DNA from: Woeseiaceae bacterium
Lineage (GTDB): Bacteria > Pseudomonadota > Gammaproteobacteria > Steroidobacterales > Woeseiaceae
Direction of reading: 5' to 3'
NCBI GenBank assembly: GCA_021773035.1
Contig: JAJFKU010000046.1
Location: 1-51,207, forward strand
DNA length: 51,207 nucleotides
In this document: one piece after another, positions 36,080 through 44,964 of the stretch
Layout of the letters: every line of letters starts with the position of its first letter
How positions within the stretch are numbered: position 1 is the first letter of the stretch
Notes under the pieces: generated by a model
Told to the model about the DNA's origin: nothing
The model's input: the letters and a program-made list of their open reading frames with translations, nothing else
Database searches by the model: none
Position numbers and translations under genes: made by a program

Positions 36080-36200
36080 GACGAAGGGTAAACTCCAAGA
36101 GAAAGAATATCTGGCCCGATGTCAGGCTCTATGAGTCAGGAATCATTAGCCTGCAAGAACGACTGCCCGAATCCGCTCACCGCGCGGACACGAATGCCAA

Positions 36201-38189
36201 TCAGTGAATGATCGCCGCTACCCGCTCGGCAGCCTCCGCCGTCAACATCTCATCAAGCAACGTTCGAAGATTCCTGCCCATATCCACCTCTGCGGTGCCT
36301 GCATAGATGGTGCCGTCGCGATTCAAGAGCATGTATTGGGGAAAGCCCTGGTAACCGTATTTGCTAGCGATCGTCCATCGTTGCCCCTCGCCATTAACTG
36401 TCGTCCACGTCAGTCCCAGCTCATTTTCAATTCGCAATACTTTTTTGCGCTTTGTTGTGGCGTCATACGCGATGGAAACCACTTCAAAACCCCTGTCTTG
36501 GTATCGGCGATAAATTTCATCCAGACGCGGCATAGCACTAATACAAGACGAGCATCCTGTACTCCAGTGATCGACCAAGACAATTTTACCCCGTAGATCC
36601 TTCATGTCGAAGGACTCACCGTGTAGCGTCTCAGCGGTAAATTCAAACGGTGTACGCTTCAGCTCGATAGTATTGAATGCGGCTTCTGCAAGGGCCTGGA
36701 GCTTTTGATTGTCATAGGCCAACATGGGCTCAAAAAAAGCAAGCAGATCGTCATCATCGAGACCGAATGACTTGTAGTCTCCCAGGACTCTGCCCGAGTA
36801 CAGCCACACAGCATCCGAGTCTTGATAAGACGTCCATAGCTCATGGATATGATCAAGAAGTGATTCAACCCTCGACATATCATCTCGGGAAGTGAATTCT
36901 CGACGCACATCCCACAATTCTGCCCACACCTCTTTGCTGCGAATGGAGCTGCGATCCTCCTCGGACGTGGCCGGACTATCCCAGATCTCGGCACGCAATG
37001 ACTTATACTCAGACGCCCATTCAGCGCGAGCCTGGAAGTCAATATTGGCAGCACTTGAACTATCCATTGTAGAATGACGAATTCCGTAAATAAGGTCTTT
37101 GTAATAGCCAGGAACCTGCCAGTTCGACATCCGAAGCCATTGGGCCCTCCACGCATGGTTCGGGTAACGGCGCCAAAACTTAGCACCGATAGCGCGGAAT
37201 TTTCGCCGTGCAACTTCAACCTCTCGCGCCTGAACAATGCGCCCAGCAACCGTGCTGGTGGGGCCCTGCCGTGCCTTCGGCAACGATCGCCACCGTCGTT
37301 CGATTCCGCTGTCATTGAGCAGAGGTTGAACAGTCGGTAGATCGGTGTTCTGTTTCAAATAGTCACCCAGAACTTCATTGAAATTTCTGAACCCCTCATT
37401 CTCGGTTGCCATCATTCTTGACCAATAGGCCAATGCGCTCTCCTGCGTCCAGGCGAATGCCGGACCGTACTCATCTTCCTGCACATCGATTCGAAACGTC
37501 AGATCCGAGAGCGCCCCGAAAATACTCCAATAATCGGATTGATCGAACTCGCCCTCCGATTTGGGATACGCTGTTGCGAACATCAAAACCTCGTCCAGTA
37601 CCGATTCCGTATCCACCATCTCGCCACGCACATGCGCCTCACGAAGCCGGAGGATTTTCTGCTTTATTTCGCCAAACCACAGATGACGACGATCCTGTTC
37701 GCTGACCTCGGGCGCGTTCCAGAACGCGTCCCGCATCGCGCGGTAGCGTGCGTCCCATGCCACCATCGCTTTCGTGTCGATCGCCGCTTTGTTGGGTGAG
37801 ACCTCAGTTTCATTGGCCGCCCAATCGTGAATATCAACGGCATAGTGCGGTGGCATATTGACGGTCAGCAATAACCACTCATAACGCCTCGGATCATTGG
37901 GGTAGCCGCTCCAAAATGCCAGCCCAAGCTCGCGACGACGTATGTCCGACATCTCCACCTGGCGCATAAAATAGGCCAGCGACTCTTCGCTTTCCAACCG
38001 ATCCTGCCGCGCACCACTGGAGGAGAGTTCTGCCCACGCCGCATCGGCCCGTTGTTGCAATGTCTGCATCTCGGTCGCGTCACCGGCCTGCACATTCTCT
38101 TGCGGGCCGTCGGCGCCGCGATTGCCACAGGCCACCAACAAGGCAGATGCGGTCAGAAGGCAAAGTGTGTGTCGGGAGAACGAGCGCAT
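36201..38189 (-). CDS. Lipoprotein with C-terminal TlpA/thioredoxin-like domain
   Basis: A 662-residue predicted lipoprotein: signal with lipobox LLVAC, an all-helical region of about 480 residues rich in Trp/Arg/Glu (no family recognised), then a TlpA-like thioredoxin fold. The active site is CSSC at 546-549 (WSTGCSSCISAMPRLDEIY), with cis-Pro in GFPQYMLLNRDG. The long N-terminal extension recalls the TlpA proteins attached to SusC/SusD loci in Bacteroidota. The ATG at 38189 has GAGG upstream; the longer frame to 38510 reads across the terminator and the end of the receptor gene. It probably reduces or isomerises disulfides in material handled by TBDT 3, recharged by the DsbD downstream. Confidence 0.85.
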   Translation of the reverse strand: MRSFSRHTLCLLTASALLVACGNRGADGPQENVQAGDATEMQTLQQRADAAWAELSSSGARQDRLESEESLAYFMRQVEMSDIRRRELGLAFWSGYPNDPRRYEWLLLTVNMPPHYAVDIHDWAANETEVSPNKAAIDTKAMVAWDARYRAMRDAFWNAPEVSEQDRRHLWFGEIKQKILRLREAHVRGEMVDTESVLDEVLMFATAYPKSEGEFDQSDYWSIFGALSDLTFRIDVQEDEYGPAFAWTQESALAYWSRMMATENEGFRNFNEVLGDYLKQNTDLPTVQPLLNDSGIERRWRSLPKARQGPTSTVAGRIVQAREVEVARRKFRAIGAKFWRRYPNHAWRAQWLRMSNWQVPGYYKDLIYGIRHSTMDSSSAANIDFQARAEWASEYKSLRAEIWDSPATSEEDRSSIRSKEVWAELWDVRREFTSRDDMSRVESLLDHIHELWTSYQDSDAVWLYSGRVLGDYKSFGLDDDDLLAFFEPMLAYDNQKLQALAEAAFNTIELKRTPFEFTAETLHGESFDMKDLRGKIVLVDHWSTGCSSCISAMPRLDEIYRRYQDRGFEVVSIAYDATTKRKKVLRIENELGLTWTTVNGEGQRWTIASKYGYQGFPQYMLLNRDGTIYAGTAEVDMGRNLRTLLDEMLTAEAAERVAAIIH

Positions 38190-38217
38190 TATGGAAACCT
38201 CAGTATGGGTTTGACAG

Positions 38218-38255
38218 AAAAAAGCGCGCCCCGCCAGGTGTTCTCGGCGGGGCGC
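38218..38255 (-). terminator. Intrinsic terminator between TBDT 3 and the TlpA lipoprotein gene
   Basis: GCGCCCCGCC (38226-38235) and GGCGGGGCGC (38246-38255) make a perfect 10-bp GC stem with a 10-base loop, followed on the minus strand by GC and six T (38223-38218). It begins 13 bases after the TBDT 3 stop and ends only 28 bases before the lipoprotein start, which leaves little room for a promoter. Confidence 0.9.
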
Positions 38256-38268
38256 TAGAAGCAATCCG

Positions 38269-41200
38269 TCAGAACGTCGCGCTAACACCCAGCTTGATGG
38301 AGCGACCGCCAACGTAACTTCGAAACGTCGTAAGCTCTGGTATACCGTGCTCACCACCGAGGGATTGAGACACGGTCGGGTCGCTGGTTCCATCCAGGAG
38401 ATTCTGCGCCTCGAGCCATAGGCGGTATCGTCCACCCCGATCCGGAAACAATCGATATTCAGCCCGCAAATCAAGACTGTCCGCCAAATCCTCAAAAACA
38501 TCAAAACCATGATCGCCGAGATTTCTTAGGCTCCGCGCCTGCACGCTGTAAGACAAGGAAGCATCAAGATTATCGTGTTCATAGGTAAGCGCCGCTGTTC
38601 CGGAGTGCCTGGATTGCTGAGCAAAGGGCGCCTCGCGCACATAGACAATCTGCTCGCGTCCGGTAATCGTACCGTTGATGTCGACGATCGGGCTTGAGCG
38701 CCATACGCGGGTTGCTTCGCGACTGCTATCGCTAAACGTATAATTGGCGTATACGCCGAGCCCGTCCAATAGCCCCGTCAGCCCGGAGAAACGGTGTTCC
38801 ACACCCGCCTCTGCACCCCAAATCTCCGCTGTATCTGCAGCATTGCTTGGGCGACTAACGGTGATCAGTATGTCACTAGGGAGATTCTCGAAGCGCGGGT
38901 CATCGGGCAGCGGGATACCGTCCAACGCTGCCGATGTCGACGACACATTTGAATCGATGAAGTTGTCGATCCGCTTGTAGAACAAGCCGAGCTTGATGAC
39001 GCCGATATTGTCATCGTATAGCTCGACACCCAGATCAAAATTGTGGGTGAATGCCGGTTTTAACCCTGGGTTACCCATTGAGACACTCAAGGTCGGTCGG
39101 TCGTTGCCTGGCCCACCAAAGGGAAACAAGGACAAGACTATTTCTGGGAACCGCGACAAACTATCGATGGTCGGTCGGGAAACGGTGAAATAGTAGCCTC
39201 CGCGAAATATCAGATTCTCTGATTGACGATAATTGGCCAGCACGCGCGGCAGCACATCAGTCACCGTATCGTCGAAATTGACGATCTCCGCATGTGTTTC
39301 TGCGAACGCGGCGTCGAAAGAACCGTCAACAAGTCGCAAGGCTGGCCTGCTCAGCTTGGTCGCCGTTGTTTTCACCTGAGCGACGCGCGCACCACCAATA
39401 ATCTCCAGTTTTCCGAAATTGAGTGACGATTCGAAGTAGCCGGAGAATTCCTCTTCGCGTGTAAACTCCGGGGCAAGGCGGCTGTCCAACGGATGCGTCA
39501 GAATCGTCACGCCGTTGCCGTCCAAACTTCTCATTCGCGCGATAAGTTCGTTGAGATTCGCCTCACCAAGCGTTCCAACACCGCTCGGCGCCTCAATGCG
39601 GCTCCAAATGTCCGTGCCGATCGTCAATCCGATGTCCGCTGCTGTCGCGCCGCTTCCCCGAAACTGATCGAAGCTGTCTTGCCCAGGCCACCGCTCAAAA
39701 TCAAAACCCGCGGACTCATAAAACACCCCGGCCTCGACATAGTTTAGGGTATCGCCACCGAAAGCATAGCGGCCGCTAAACTCAGCTGTTTTGCGCTCAT
39801 TAGAAGTGACGAGGCGTACTAGGTTCCCAGCCCGGAGCGCGTAGAGTGACGGGTCGTTGAGAAAGTCAAAACCAGCCTGCGTTAGCAGTGGCTGTTGAAT
39901 ACCGCCAGCGACCGGGGCGAATATCGACGGAACGCCCCCCTCAACCGGGTCGGTCGCCGCCGGCAGTACGAAGGCGGAATCGTGAAACATGAAAGCGCCA
40001 GCAACTATCGAAGAATCTGCACTATCTCTCGATCCCTTCGTATAGCCGCCGCCGTACTCAAACGTCCAGTTTCCCACTTCGCTCACGCCGCGCAAACTGA
40101 CTAAGTCGGTCTTGTTGTTAGACTGGGAAGCTCCGAGGTTTCTGGACGTGTTCAATGCATTGAAATACGTCAACGCCTGCCGCGGTTCGCCACCGAGGGC
40201 GATCACGTTGGATGGCTGATACAGACTGAAGTAGAATTCACCACCCTGTCGCCTAAAAACATCTTGATCGGCATCGACTTTACTCACGTCGAGGCGCAAA
40301 TTAGTGTCTGTACTGACCTGCCATTCGGCTGCAAGGCCGATGGTCAAGTTCGTTGTATCCGTTCTTTTTGAGCCCGCCGACTGAGACATGGGGTAGATAT
40401 TGTCCGCGCCCTCTTCGAACGGAAACAACCGGCGCGGATCTACATGAAATGGATCCATAATTGGCGTAATGCCGTCTGCCTCCAGCGGCAAATACTGGCC
40501 GAACTGAAACTGTTGCTCCTGACTAACGCTGTCGAAACTACGTTCCCGATACTGCACCGAGGTGCTGAAGCCGAACTGATCCTCGGCACCGAACGAGAGG
40601 GATGCCGTACCGGACGCCAACAGGTCATCGTTAAAATTCTTGCCAGTTTGCCCACCCTCAATGGACGCGTTGAAGTAACGTTTTGGCCGGTCGAGGGGCG
40701 ACTTGGTCTCAATCTCAATCAGACCGCCCGTGCCCGAGCTGTCATGACTGGGTAGCAAACTCTTATTCACCGTTACCTTGCTGATCGAGTCGGCCAGAAC
40801 GTTGTTGAGATCGCCGGACCGCCCGGTGCCGGAATTATCCGGTAGGCGCACTCCGTTCAGCGTCACGGTGTTCATGTCCGGCTCTAGACCACGCACTATG
40901 ATATTGGTGCCTTCACCGGTCAGAGAGCTCTGCTGGAATGTAATACCTGACACATGTCGAAGCGCTTCTGAAATTGTGGTACCCGTGAAGTTGCCCAGCA
41001 TGTCGGAGGACACTACGTCCGAATTGTTCGGGGCTGTTCGCTGCAGGTTTAGCGAACTCGCGCGTGCTGACCGTTGGCCAACAACCACGATTTCCTCGAT
41101 AGAGTTCGACAATGCGATGCTCATAGCGTTGGTGCCGCCAGAGATTACCTCAATGGTCGCCACGCTCGGTGCGGCGCCCAGGTACGAGAACGTTAGTGTT

Positions 41201-41799
41201 TGCTTACCCAGGGGAACCTTCACGAATCGGAAGCCGCCTAGATCATCGGTTCTCGTTGATTGCCCGGTTTCTGTAATGGTGACCAAGGCGCCTTTAACGT
41301 TGGCGCCGGTGCGTGCATCGGTTACCTTACCTCGAACGACCCCGTCGCCGGTATCATTCGGATTCGTCGTCGGGTTCGCTGTGCGCTGACTCGTCGACGC
41401 CTGGGCCATCAGTATCGGGCTCGGCGTCGTCTGTGCGTTTCCCGAGTCTTCAGCAACCTCCGTATTTGCCGCCTTCACCAATATCACGTTGGAAGACGTT
41501 GTTTCGTAGACCAGCCCCGTTCCGTCAAGCAGCACATCCAAGGCCCGCATCGGTTCCATATCACCCGACAAGTGATTTGTCGTTTTACCCTCGGCGAGGT
41601 TGGTCGCAAACATCAGTTGCCTGTCGGCGGTAACACCGAAGCTTTTAAGAGCCTGCTCCAGACCTTGCGCCGGGAGATCGAATTCGATTGTTTCCGCCTG
41701 CGCATAGGCGGTTAAGCAGATACTCGCGCTTATTATCGCCAGCACACCGGCTCGCAACAGCACCCCCAACCCGACTGATTGTGATTTGTTCAACGCCAT
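38269..41799 (-). CDS. TonB-dependent receptor with STN and carboxypeptidase-regulatory-like domains (cassette 3)
   Basis: A 1176-residue receptor: signal peptide (1-34), STN domain (about 36-110, QGLEQALKSFGVTADRQLMF), linker with PSPILMAQ at 126-133, carboxypeptidase-regulatory-like domain (GVVRGKVTDARTGANVKGAL), TonB box EEIVVVG, plug (ISEALRHVSGITFQQSSLTG; VRGLEPDMNTVTLNGVRLP), and barrel ending KLGVSATF. The ATG at 41799 follows a GGGGAAG ribosome site; the longer frame adds unrelated residues. The barrel is closest to that of TBDT 1, with shared strand sequences such as ANYTFSDS and YIGGRSIKLGVSATF-like ends. An intrinsic terminator separates it from the lipoprotein gene. Confidence 0.93.
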   Translation of the reverse strand: MALNKSQSVGLGVLLRAGVLAIISASICLTAYAQAETIEFDLPAQGLEQALKSFGVTADRQLMFATNLAEGKTTNHLSGDMEPMRALDVLLDGTGLVYETTSSNVILVKAANTEVAEDSGNAQTTPSPILMAQASTSQRTANPTTNPNDTGDGVVRGKVTDARTGANVKGALVTITETGQSTRTDDLGGFRFVKVPLGKQTLTFSYLGAAPSVATIEVISGGTNAMSIALSNSIEEIVVVGQRSARASSLNLQRTAPNNSDVVSSDMLGNFTGTTISEALRHVSGITFQQSSLTGEGTNIIVRGLEPDMNTVTLNGVRLPDNSGTGRSGDLNNVLADSISKVTVNKSLLPSHDSSGTGGLIEIETKSPLDRPKRYFNASIEGGQTGKNFNDDLLASGTASLSFGAEDQFGFSTSVQYRERSFDSVSQEQQFQFGQYLPLEADGITPIMDPFHVDPRRLFPFEEGADNIYPMSQSAGSKRTDTTNLTIGLAAEWQVSTDTNLRLDVSKVDADQDVFRRQGGEFYFSLYQPSNVIALGGEPRQALTYFNALNTSRNLGASQSNNKTDLVSLRGVSEVGNWTFEYGGGYTKGSRDSADSSIVAGAFMFHDSAFVLPAATDPVEGGVPSIFAPVAGGIQQPLLTQAGFDFLNDPSLYALRAGNLVRLVTSNERKTAEFSGRYAFGGDTLNYVEAGVFYESAGFDFERWPGQDSFDQFRGSGATAADIGLTIGTDIWSRIEAPSGVGTLGEANLNELIARMRSLDGNGVTILTHPLDSRLAPEFTREEEFSGYFESSLNFGKLEIIGGARVAQVKTTATKLSRPALRLVDGSFDAAFAETHAEIVNFDDTVTDVLPRVLANYRQSENLIFRGGYYFTVSRPTIDSLSRFPEIVLSLFPFGGPGNDRPTLSVSMGNPGLKPAFTHNFDLGVELYDDNIGVIKLGLFYKRIDNFIDSNVSSTSAALDGIPLPDDPRFENLPSDILITVSRPSNAADTAEIWGAEAGVEHRFSGLTGLLDGLGVYANYTFSDSSREATRVWRSSPIVDINGTITGREQIVYVREAPFAQQSRHSGTAALTYEHDNLDASLSYSVQARSLRNLGDHGFDVFEDLADSLDLRAEYRLFPDRGGRYRLWLEAQNLLDGTSDPTVSQSLGGEHGIPELTTFRSYVGGRSIKLGVSATF

Positions 41800-41942
41800 G
41801 GAACTTCCCCCGCACACATTGTGGTGCTTTTGTATTGCGAGCCCCCCACGGTCCCGCTTGGTACATCCATGGAAAACGTACTTAGTCAAAAATCACTCAG
41901 CAAAAAGTTGGAGTAGCTCAGGTTCTCTGTTGCGGCGCTTCG

Positions 41943-43025
41943 TCACTGTCGCCGATGCAGTTCGATGCTGGACGACGTCATCCGTCTGGCATCCACCGGA
42001 AAATAGGCCTCCACGGCCTCGATGAAAGCGTCGGTGTCCCCCGCATTGAAAATGCCGCTGATCCGCAGCGCGTCGAGGCTATGGTCCGCGACAGAAAGTC
42101 GTATGCGCGAATAGCGGTTCATACGCGCGACCGCGACGGACAGGGAATCCCCCTCAAGAAAGATCCTTCCATCCCGCCAGGCATTCGTCTTCTGCATATT
42201 GGTATCGTTGACGATCTGCACTTCCTGCCGAGCAGAGGCAACCAGAAGCTGCCCTGGTTTCAGTTTAAGGACCGGTGGCGCTACAGCCTCAATCGGAAGC
42301 GAAGGCATTGCAGGCATCACCACCGATGCGTCGGTAACGATCACCTCACCTTCAAGCAGCGTCACCAGAACATTGTCGCCAACCATCTCCACGTTAAACG
42401 CCGTACCGGTCGCGACGACGGTCTGATCGCCCGCCACCACCCGAAACGGGCGTGTCGGATCTTTCGCCACGTCGAAATGCGCCTGGCCTCGCTGCAGTTC
42501 GATATCGCGTTCGTCAGCCGTGTACCGTACATTCAGGCGGGTAAACGCATCGAGTGACACACGGGAATTGTCGGCGAGTGTCACAACCCGGGTTTCGCCA
42601 ATGTCCGTTTCGAAGACTTGAACCGCGGCGACGCCGTTCGCCGGCTTATCGCCCACCTGTTGCCATAGGAAGAATGTCGGCACCGCGATCACGGCGAGCA
42701 GTATCGCCGCTGCCATCGCTTTCAACGGTCGCGGTATCGACCGGAATGCCGCCCAACGGCCTGCAGCGAATTTGCCGGATCGGTCCAGCGCGTCACGCCG
42801 TACCCTGACCACTTCCGGTGCCGCAGCATGGTCGCCCAGTATCGCCCATGTGCTACGGGCACGTTTCATCGCCGCGCCATGATCCGGCGACATCGCCAAC
42901 CAGTCGAGGTACTCCGTACTGTCATCATCGGCGGTGCCGTTGCGAAGGCGCAGATGCCATGCGGCCGCCTCCGCGTTGAGTCGGCGGCGCTCGTCCTGCC
43001 GTTCTGTTTTGTTAGGGTCGATCAT
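41943..43025 (-). CDS. FecR-family signal transducer (cassette 3)
   Basis: A 360-residue inner-membrane protein. It has a DUF4880-type N-terminus (NAEAAAWHLRLRNGTADDDS), membrane span at about 102-120 (KAMAAAILLAVIAVPTFFL), periplasmic FecR domain (IGETRVVTLADNSRVSLDAF; VVATGTAFNVEMVGDNVLVT), and STN-contact end (RMNRYSRIRLSVADHSLDAL; RISGIFNAGDTDAFIEAVEA). Its start overlaps the sigma stop by four bases (ATGA). It should relay occupancy of TBDT 3 to the upstream sigma factor. Confidence 0.92.
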   Translation of the reverse strand: MIDPNKTERQDERRRLNAEAAAWHLRLRNGTADDDSTEYLDWLAMSPDHGAAMKRARSTWAILGDHAAAPEVVRVRRDALDRSGKFAAGRWAAFRSIPRPLKAMAAAILLAVIAVPTFFLWQQVGDKPANGVAAVQVFETDIGETRVVTLADNSRVSLDAFTRLNVRYTADERDIELQRGQAHFDVAKDPTRPFRVVAGDQTVVATGTAFNVEMVGDNVLVTLLEGEVIVTDASVVMPAMPSLPIEAVAPPVLKLKPGQLLVASARQEVQIVNDTNMQKTNAWRDGRIFLEGDSLSVAVARMNRYSRIRLSVADHSLDALRISGIFNAGDTDAFIEAVEAYFPVDARRMTSSSIELHRRQ

Positions 43026-43573
43026 TGTTCGTCAAACCTGTCCATCATATGGGCGAACGCCTGGATCAGGTGCTTCTCCACGGCGCTCACCGACATGCCA
43101 TAGAGGTCTGCGATCTCCCGGTATTTCATTCCTTCCAGACGGCTGAGAATAAAAATGTCCCGTGTCTTTTCCTTCAACTCGGCCAGGGCGCTCATGGCTC
43201 TCGCCAGCTCTTCCTTGCCCTGGATAACGCGCTCGGTACTCAATCCCTCAGTACCTTCCTCGCGAAGCTCCAGCTCCCCTTGATACTTTTTTCGCACGTC
43301 GGCGCGACGCGCCCGGTCGCGCAGTAGATTGCGTGCAATCTTGAACACATACGCGTCGGGGCTCTCGACATCACCGGGGTTGCTGCGATGTAAGACACGA
43401 ATCAGGACTTCCTGCGCCAGATCCTCGGCCTCACCGTAGTCGCCGGTACGCCGATTGAAGTACGCCATCAGCGGCGCGCGATAGCGCACCGATAATGACT
43501 GCTCAAGATCTTCCTGCGCCACAGGCTCCTGATACCCGGTATTTCGTCTGTTTTTCTCTTCGGCACTCGCCAT
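43022..43573 (-). CDS. FecI-type ECF sigma factor (cassette 3)
   Basis: A 183-residue ECF sigma factor. Region 2: GEAEDLAQEVLIRVLHRS with AYVFKIARNLLRDRARRADV. Region 4: YREIADLYGMSVSAVEKHLI, a typical FecI-like recognition helix. Residues 1-20 are polar and dispensable-looking. The region 4 motif (SVSAVEKHLI) matches the cassette 1 sigma factor and differs from cassettes 2 and 4, so two sigma subtypes alternate along the array. Confidence 0.92.
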   Translation of the reverse strand: MASAEEKNRRNTGYQEPVAQEDLEQSLSVRYRAPLMAYFNRRTGDYGEAEDLAQEVLIRVLHRSNPGDVESPDAYVFKIARNLLRDRARRADVRKKYQGELELREEGTEGLSTERVIQGKEELARAMSALAELKEKTRDIFILSRLEGMKYREIADLYGMSVSAVEKHLIQAFAHMMDRFDEQ

Positions 43574-44344
43574 GGGTTGCTTTATTCAACCAGATCAATC
43601 ACTTCGGGCCCTTCAGCCAGCACCTTAGCACACGCTGTTTCGGGGGCGATCTCATCCTACTTACGATGGAAGACGCCTATCCCCTCAGTTCACTCAGTAT
43701 TTTTTGCGAAAAGGGCGGCAGCGAATGCGATCGTTGAACCTCTTGGTGGCTCGCGTGTGCGTTTGCCTGCGTTACCGCCGCCGTCGACGATACACAACCG
43801 AGGTGCTAATCAACGGTGAGGCGCCAACGATCGTCGGAACGCTAATGATCGACCCAGACCGCATCGCGTGCCCGCGGTTCCAGCCGACAGTGCCAGGTGT
43901 CGGTCAACGCCATCGCCTGCAGTCGCGGCCCGCTAAGGCACCTTACTGGCTACGCACCCGACAGCGGTGTTGTACGCAGACAGACCACCCAGCCGTCGGC
44001 ACCGTCCACGAATACCGTACGAACAAGATTTTAACCGTCGACAGATTTGGGTCGATCGCGGTTTGTCTGCGCGCACAGTTGACGATTTTCTGCACGGACC
44101 GCAGGTCACCGCGTGGCGCCTGCAACATTCGAGCTCACGAATAGTGCACTGACCAGCGTCCCAAGATGCTGAAGACACACCGAATTTCGGTGCGTGGTGG
44201 GGTGTATTCTTGGGTGGTTTATCGTATTTTCCATTGTTTTTTGTATTTTTCTGATAATAATTATGATTTTTCAGCTATTTTGTCTTGTTTATCGGATTTT
44301 TAATTGATATTGTTGTTTTTTTGTAAATTTAGTGGTTTTTTCAT
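43574..44344. other. Intergenic region upstream of hipBST
   Basis: 771 bases. The first 580 are GC-rich and hold several chance open frames, including one of 146 codons on the plus strand at 43704-44144 with an Arg/Cys-rich, non-protein-like composition; I see no gene. The last 130 are very AT-rich and are listed separately. The base-composition step at about 44210 looks like the left boundary of an acquired hipBST block. Confidence 0.45.
44215..44344 (+). promoter_or_regulatory. AT-rich leader/promoter of hipBST
   Basis: Roughly 130 bases made mostly of T-runs and TTG/TAT triplets (for example GTATTTTTCTGATAATAATT), in sharp contrast to the GC-balanced surroundings. TTGTTT and TATAAT-like strings are abundant, so any single -35/-10 choice would be arbitrary. 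No clear Shine-Dalgarno lies before the hipB ATG. HipB proteins autoregulate from operators placed here; I did not find an obvious pair of palindromic operators. Confidence 0.5.
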
Positions 44345-44641
44345 ATGGAATCCGTAGCGCATTTCGACGCCCTGGTCGACAAGCTCCGGGCGGAATACCT
44401 TGAGGCGTTCAAACAGGCCCGCCGCACCCGCGATGCAATGCATCTTCATTCCATCGATCAAATGGGCGTGCTGATTCGCGAGCAGCGAAAAAAGCAGCGG
44501 CTAACACTGCAGCAACTGGCTGACCTGTCGGACGTCGCCTACTCCACGCTGAGCAAAGTCGAGAAGGGTGACACCGCCGTTCGATTACAGAGCCTCAACA
44601 ACGTACTTGACGCGCTTGGCCTGAAACTGTGGATCGCATAG
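44345..44641 (+). CDS. hipB: HipB-type DNA-binding protein of a HipBST system
   Basis: A 98-residue protein: a charged N-terminal helix (residues 1-38), then a Cro/C1-type helix-turn-helix (MGVLIREQRKKQRLTLQQLA, then DLSDVAYSTLSKVEKGDTAV) and a C-terminal strand (LGLKLWIA) of the kind that dimerises HipB. It represses its own operon in known systems and, in HipBST, supports neutralisation by HipS. The first ATG lacks a ribosome site; in-frame ATGs at 44435 and 44462 are alternative starts that keep the whole DNA-binding domain. It overlaps hipS by 13 bases. Confidence 0.85.
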   Translation: MESVAHFDALVDKLRAEYLEAFKQARRTRDAMHLHSIDQMGVLIREQRKKQRLTLQQLADLSDVAYSTLSKVEKGDTAVRLQSLNNVLDALGLKLWIA

Positions 44642-44964
44642 CCGACGTCTATTACAAGCATCGACTGGCCGGTGTGCTGTCGGAGACATCGGACGGGTTT
44701 CAATTTCGCTATGACGCAGAGTATCTCGCGATTGGCACGCCATTGAGTTTCAATCTGCCGCTGCAAGCCGAAGCCTATGTGAGTCGAGCGCTATTTCCAT
44801 TCTTCGAAAATCTGGTGTCGGAGGGCTGGCTCAGAAAGCTTCAGTCGCAGCAACAGAAAATTGATGAAAACGATCGCTTCGGCCTGCTGCTCTTGAACGG
44901 CCAGGACCTGGTTGGAGCCGTCACCATCGTTGTGGCCGATCTTCCCGTCGAGAAAACGCCATGA
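44629..44964 (+). CDS. hipS: HipS antitoxin (HipA N-subdomain-1-like)
   Basis: A 111-residue protein equal to the N-terminal subdomain of HipA kinases but encoded alone (DVYYKHRLAGVLSETSDGFQ; GTPLSFNLPL; FFENLVSEGWLRKLQSQQQK; GAVTIVVADLP). In the characterised E. coli HipBST system the free-standing HipS is the antitoxin, not part of the kinase. The start is GTG, embedded in the hipB end; the stop overlaps the hipT start by four bases. Three tightly overlapping genes indicate one mRNA with coupled translation. Confidence 0.85.
   Translation: MDRIADVYYKHRLAGVLSETSDGFQFRYDAEYLAIGTPLSFNLPLQAEAYVSRALFPFFENLVSEGWLRKLQSQQQKIDENDRFGLLLLNGQDLVGAVTIVVADLPVEKTP

Noticed and set aside
43704..44144. 146-codon plus-strand open frame before hipBST
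   Set aside because: Arg/Cys-rich, no secondary-structure pattern, no ribosome site; not supported as a gene.
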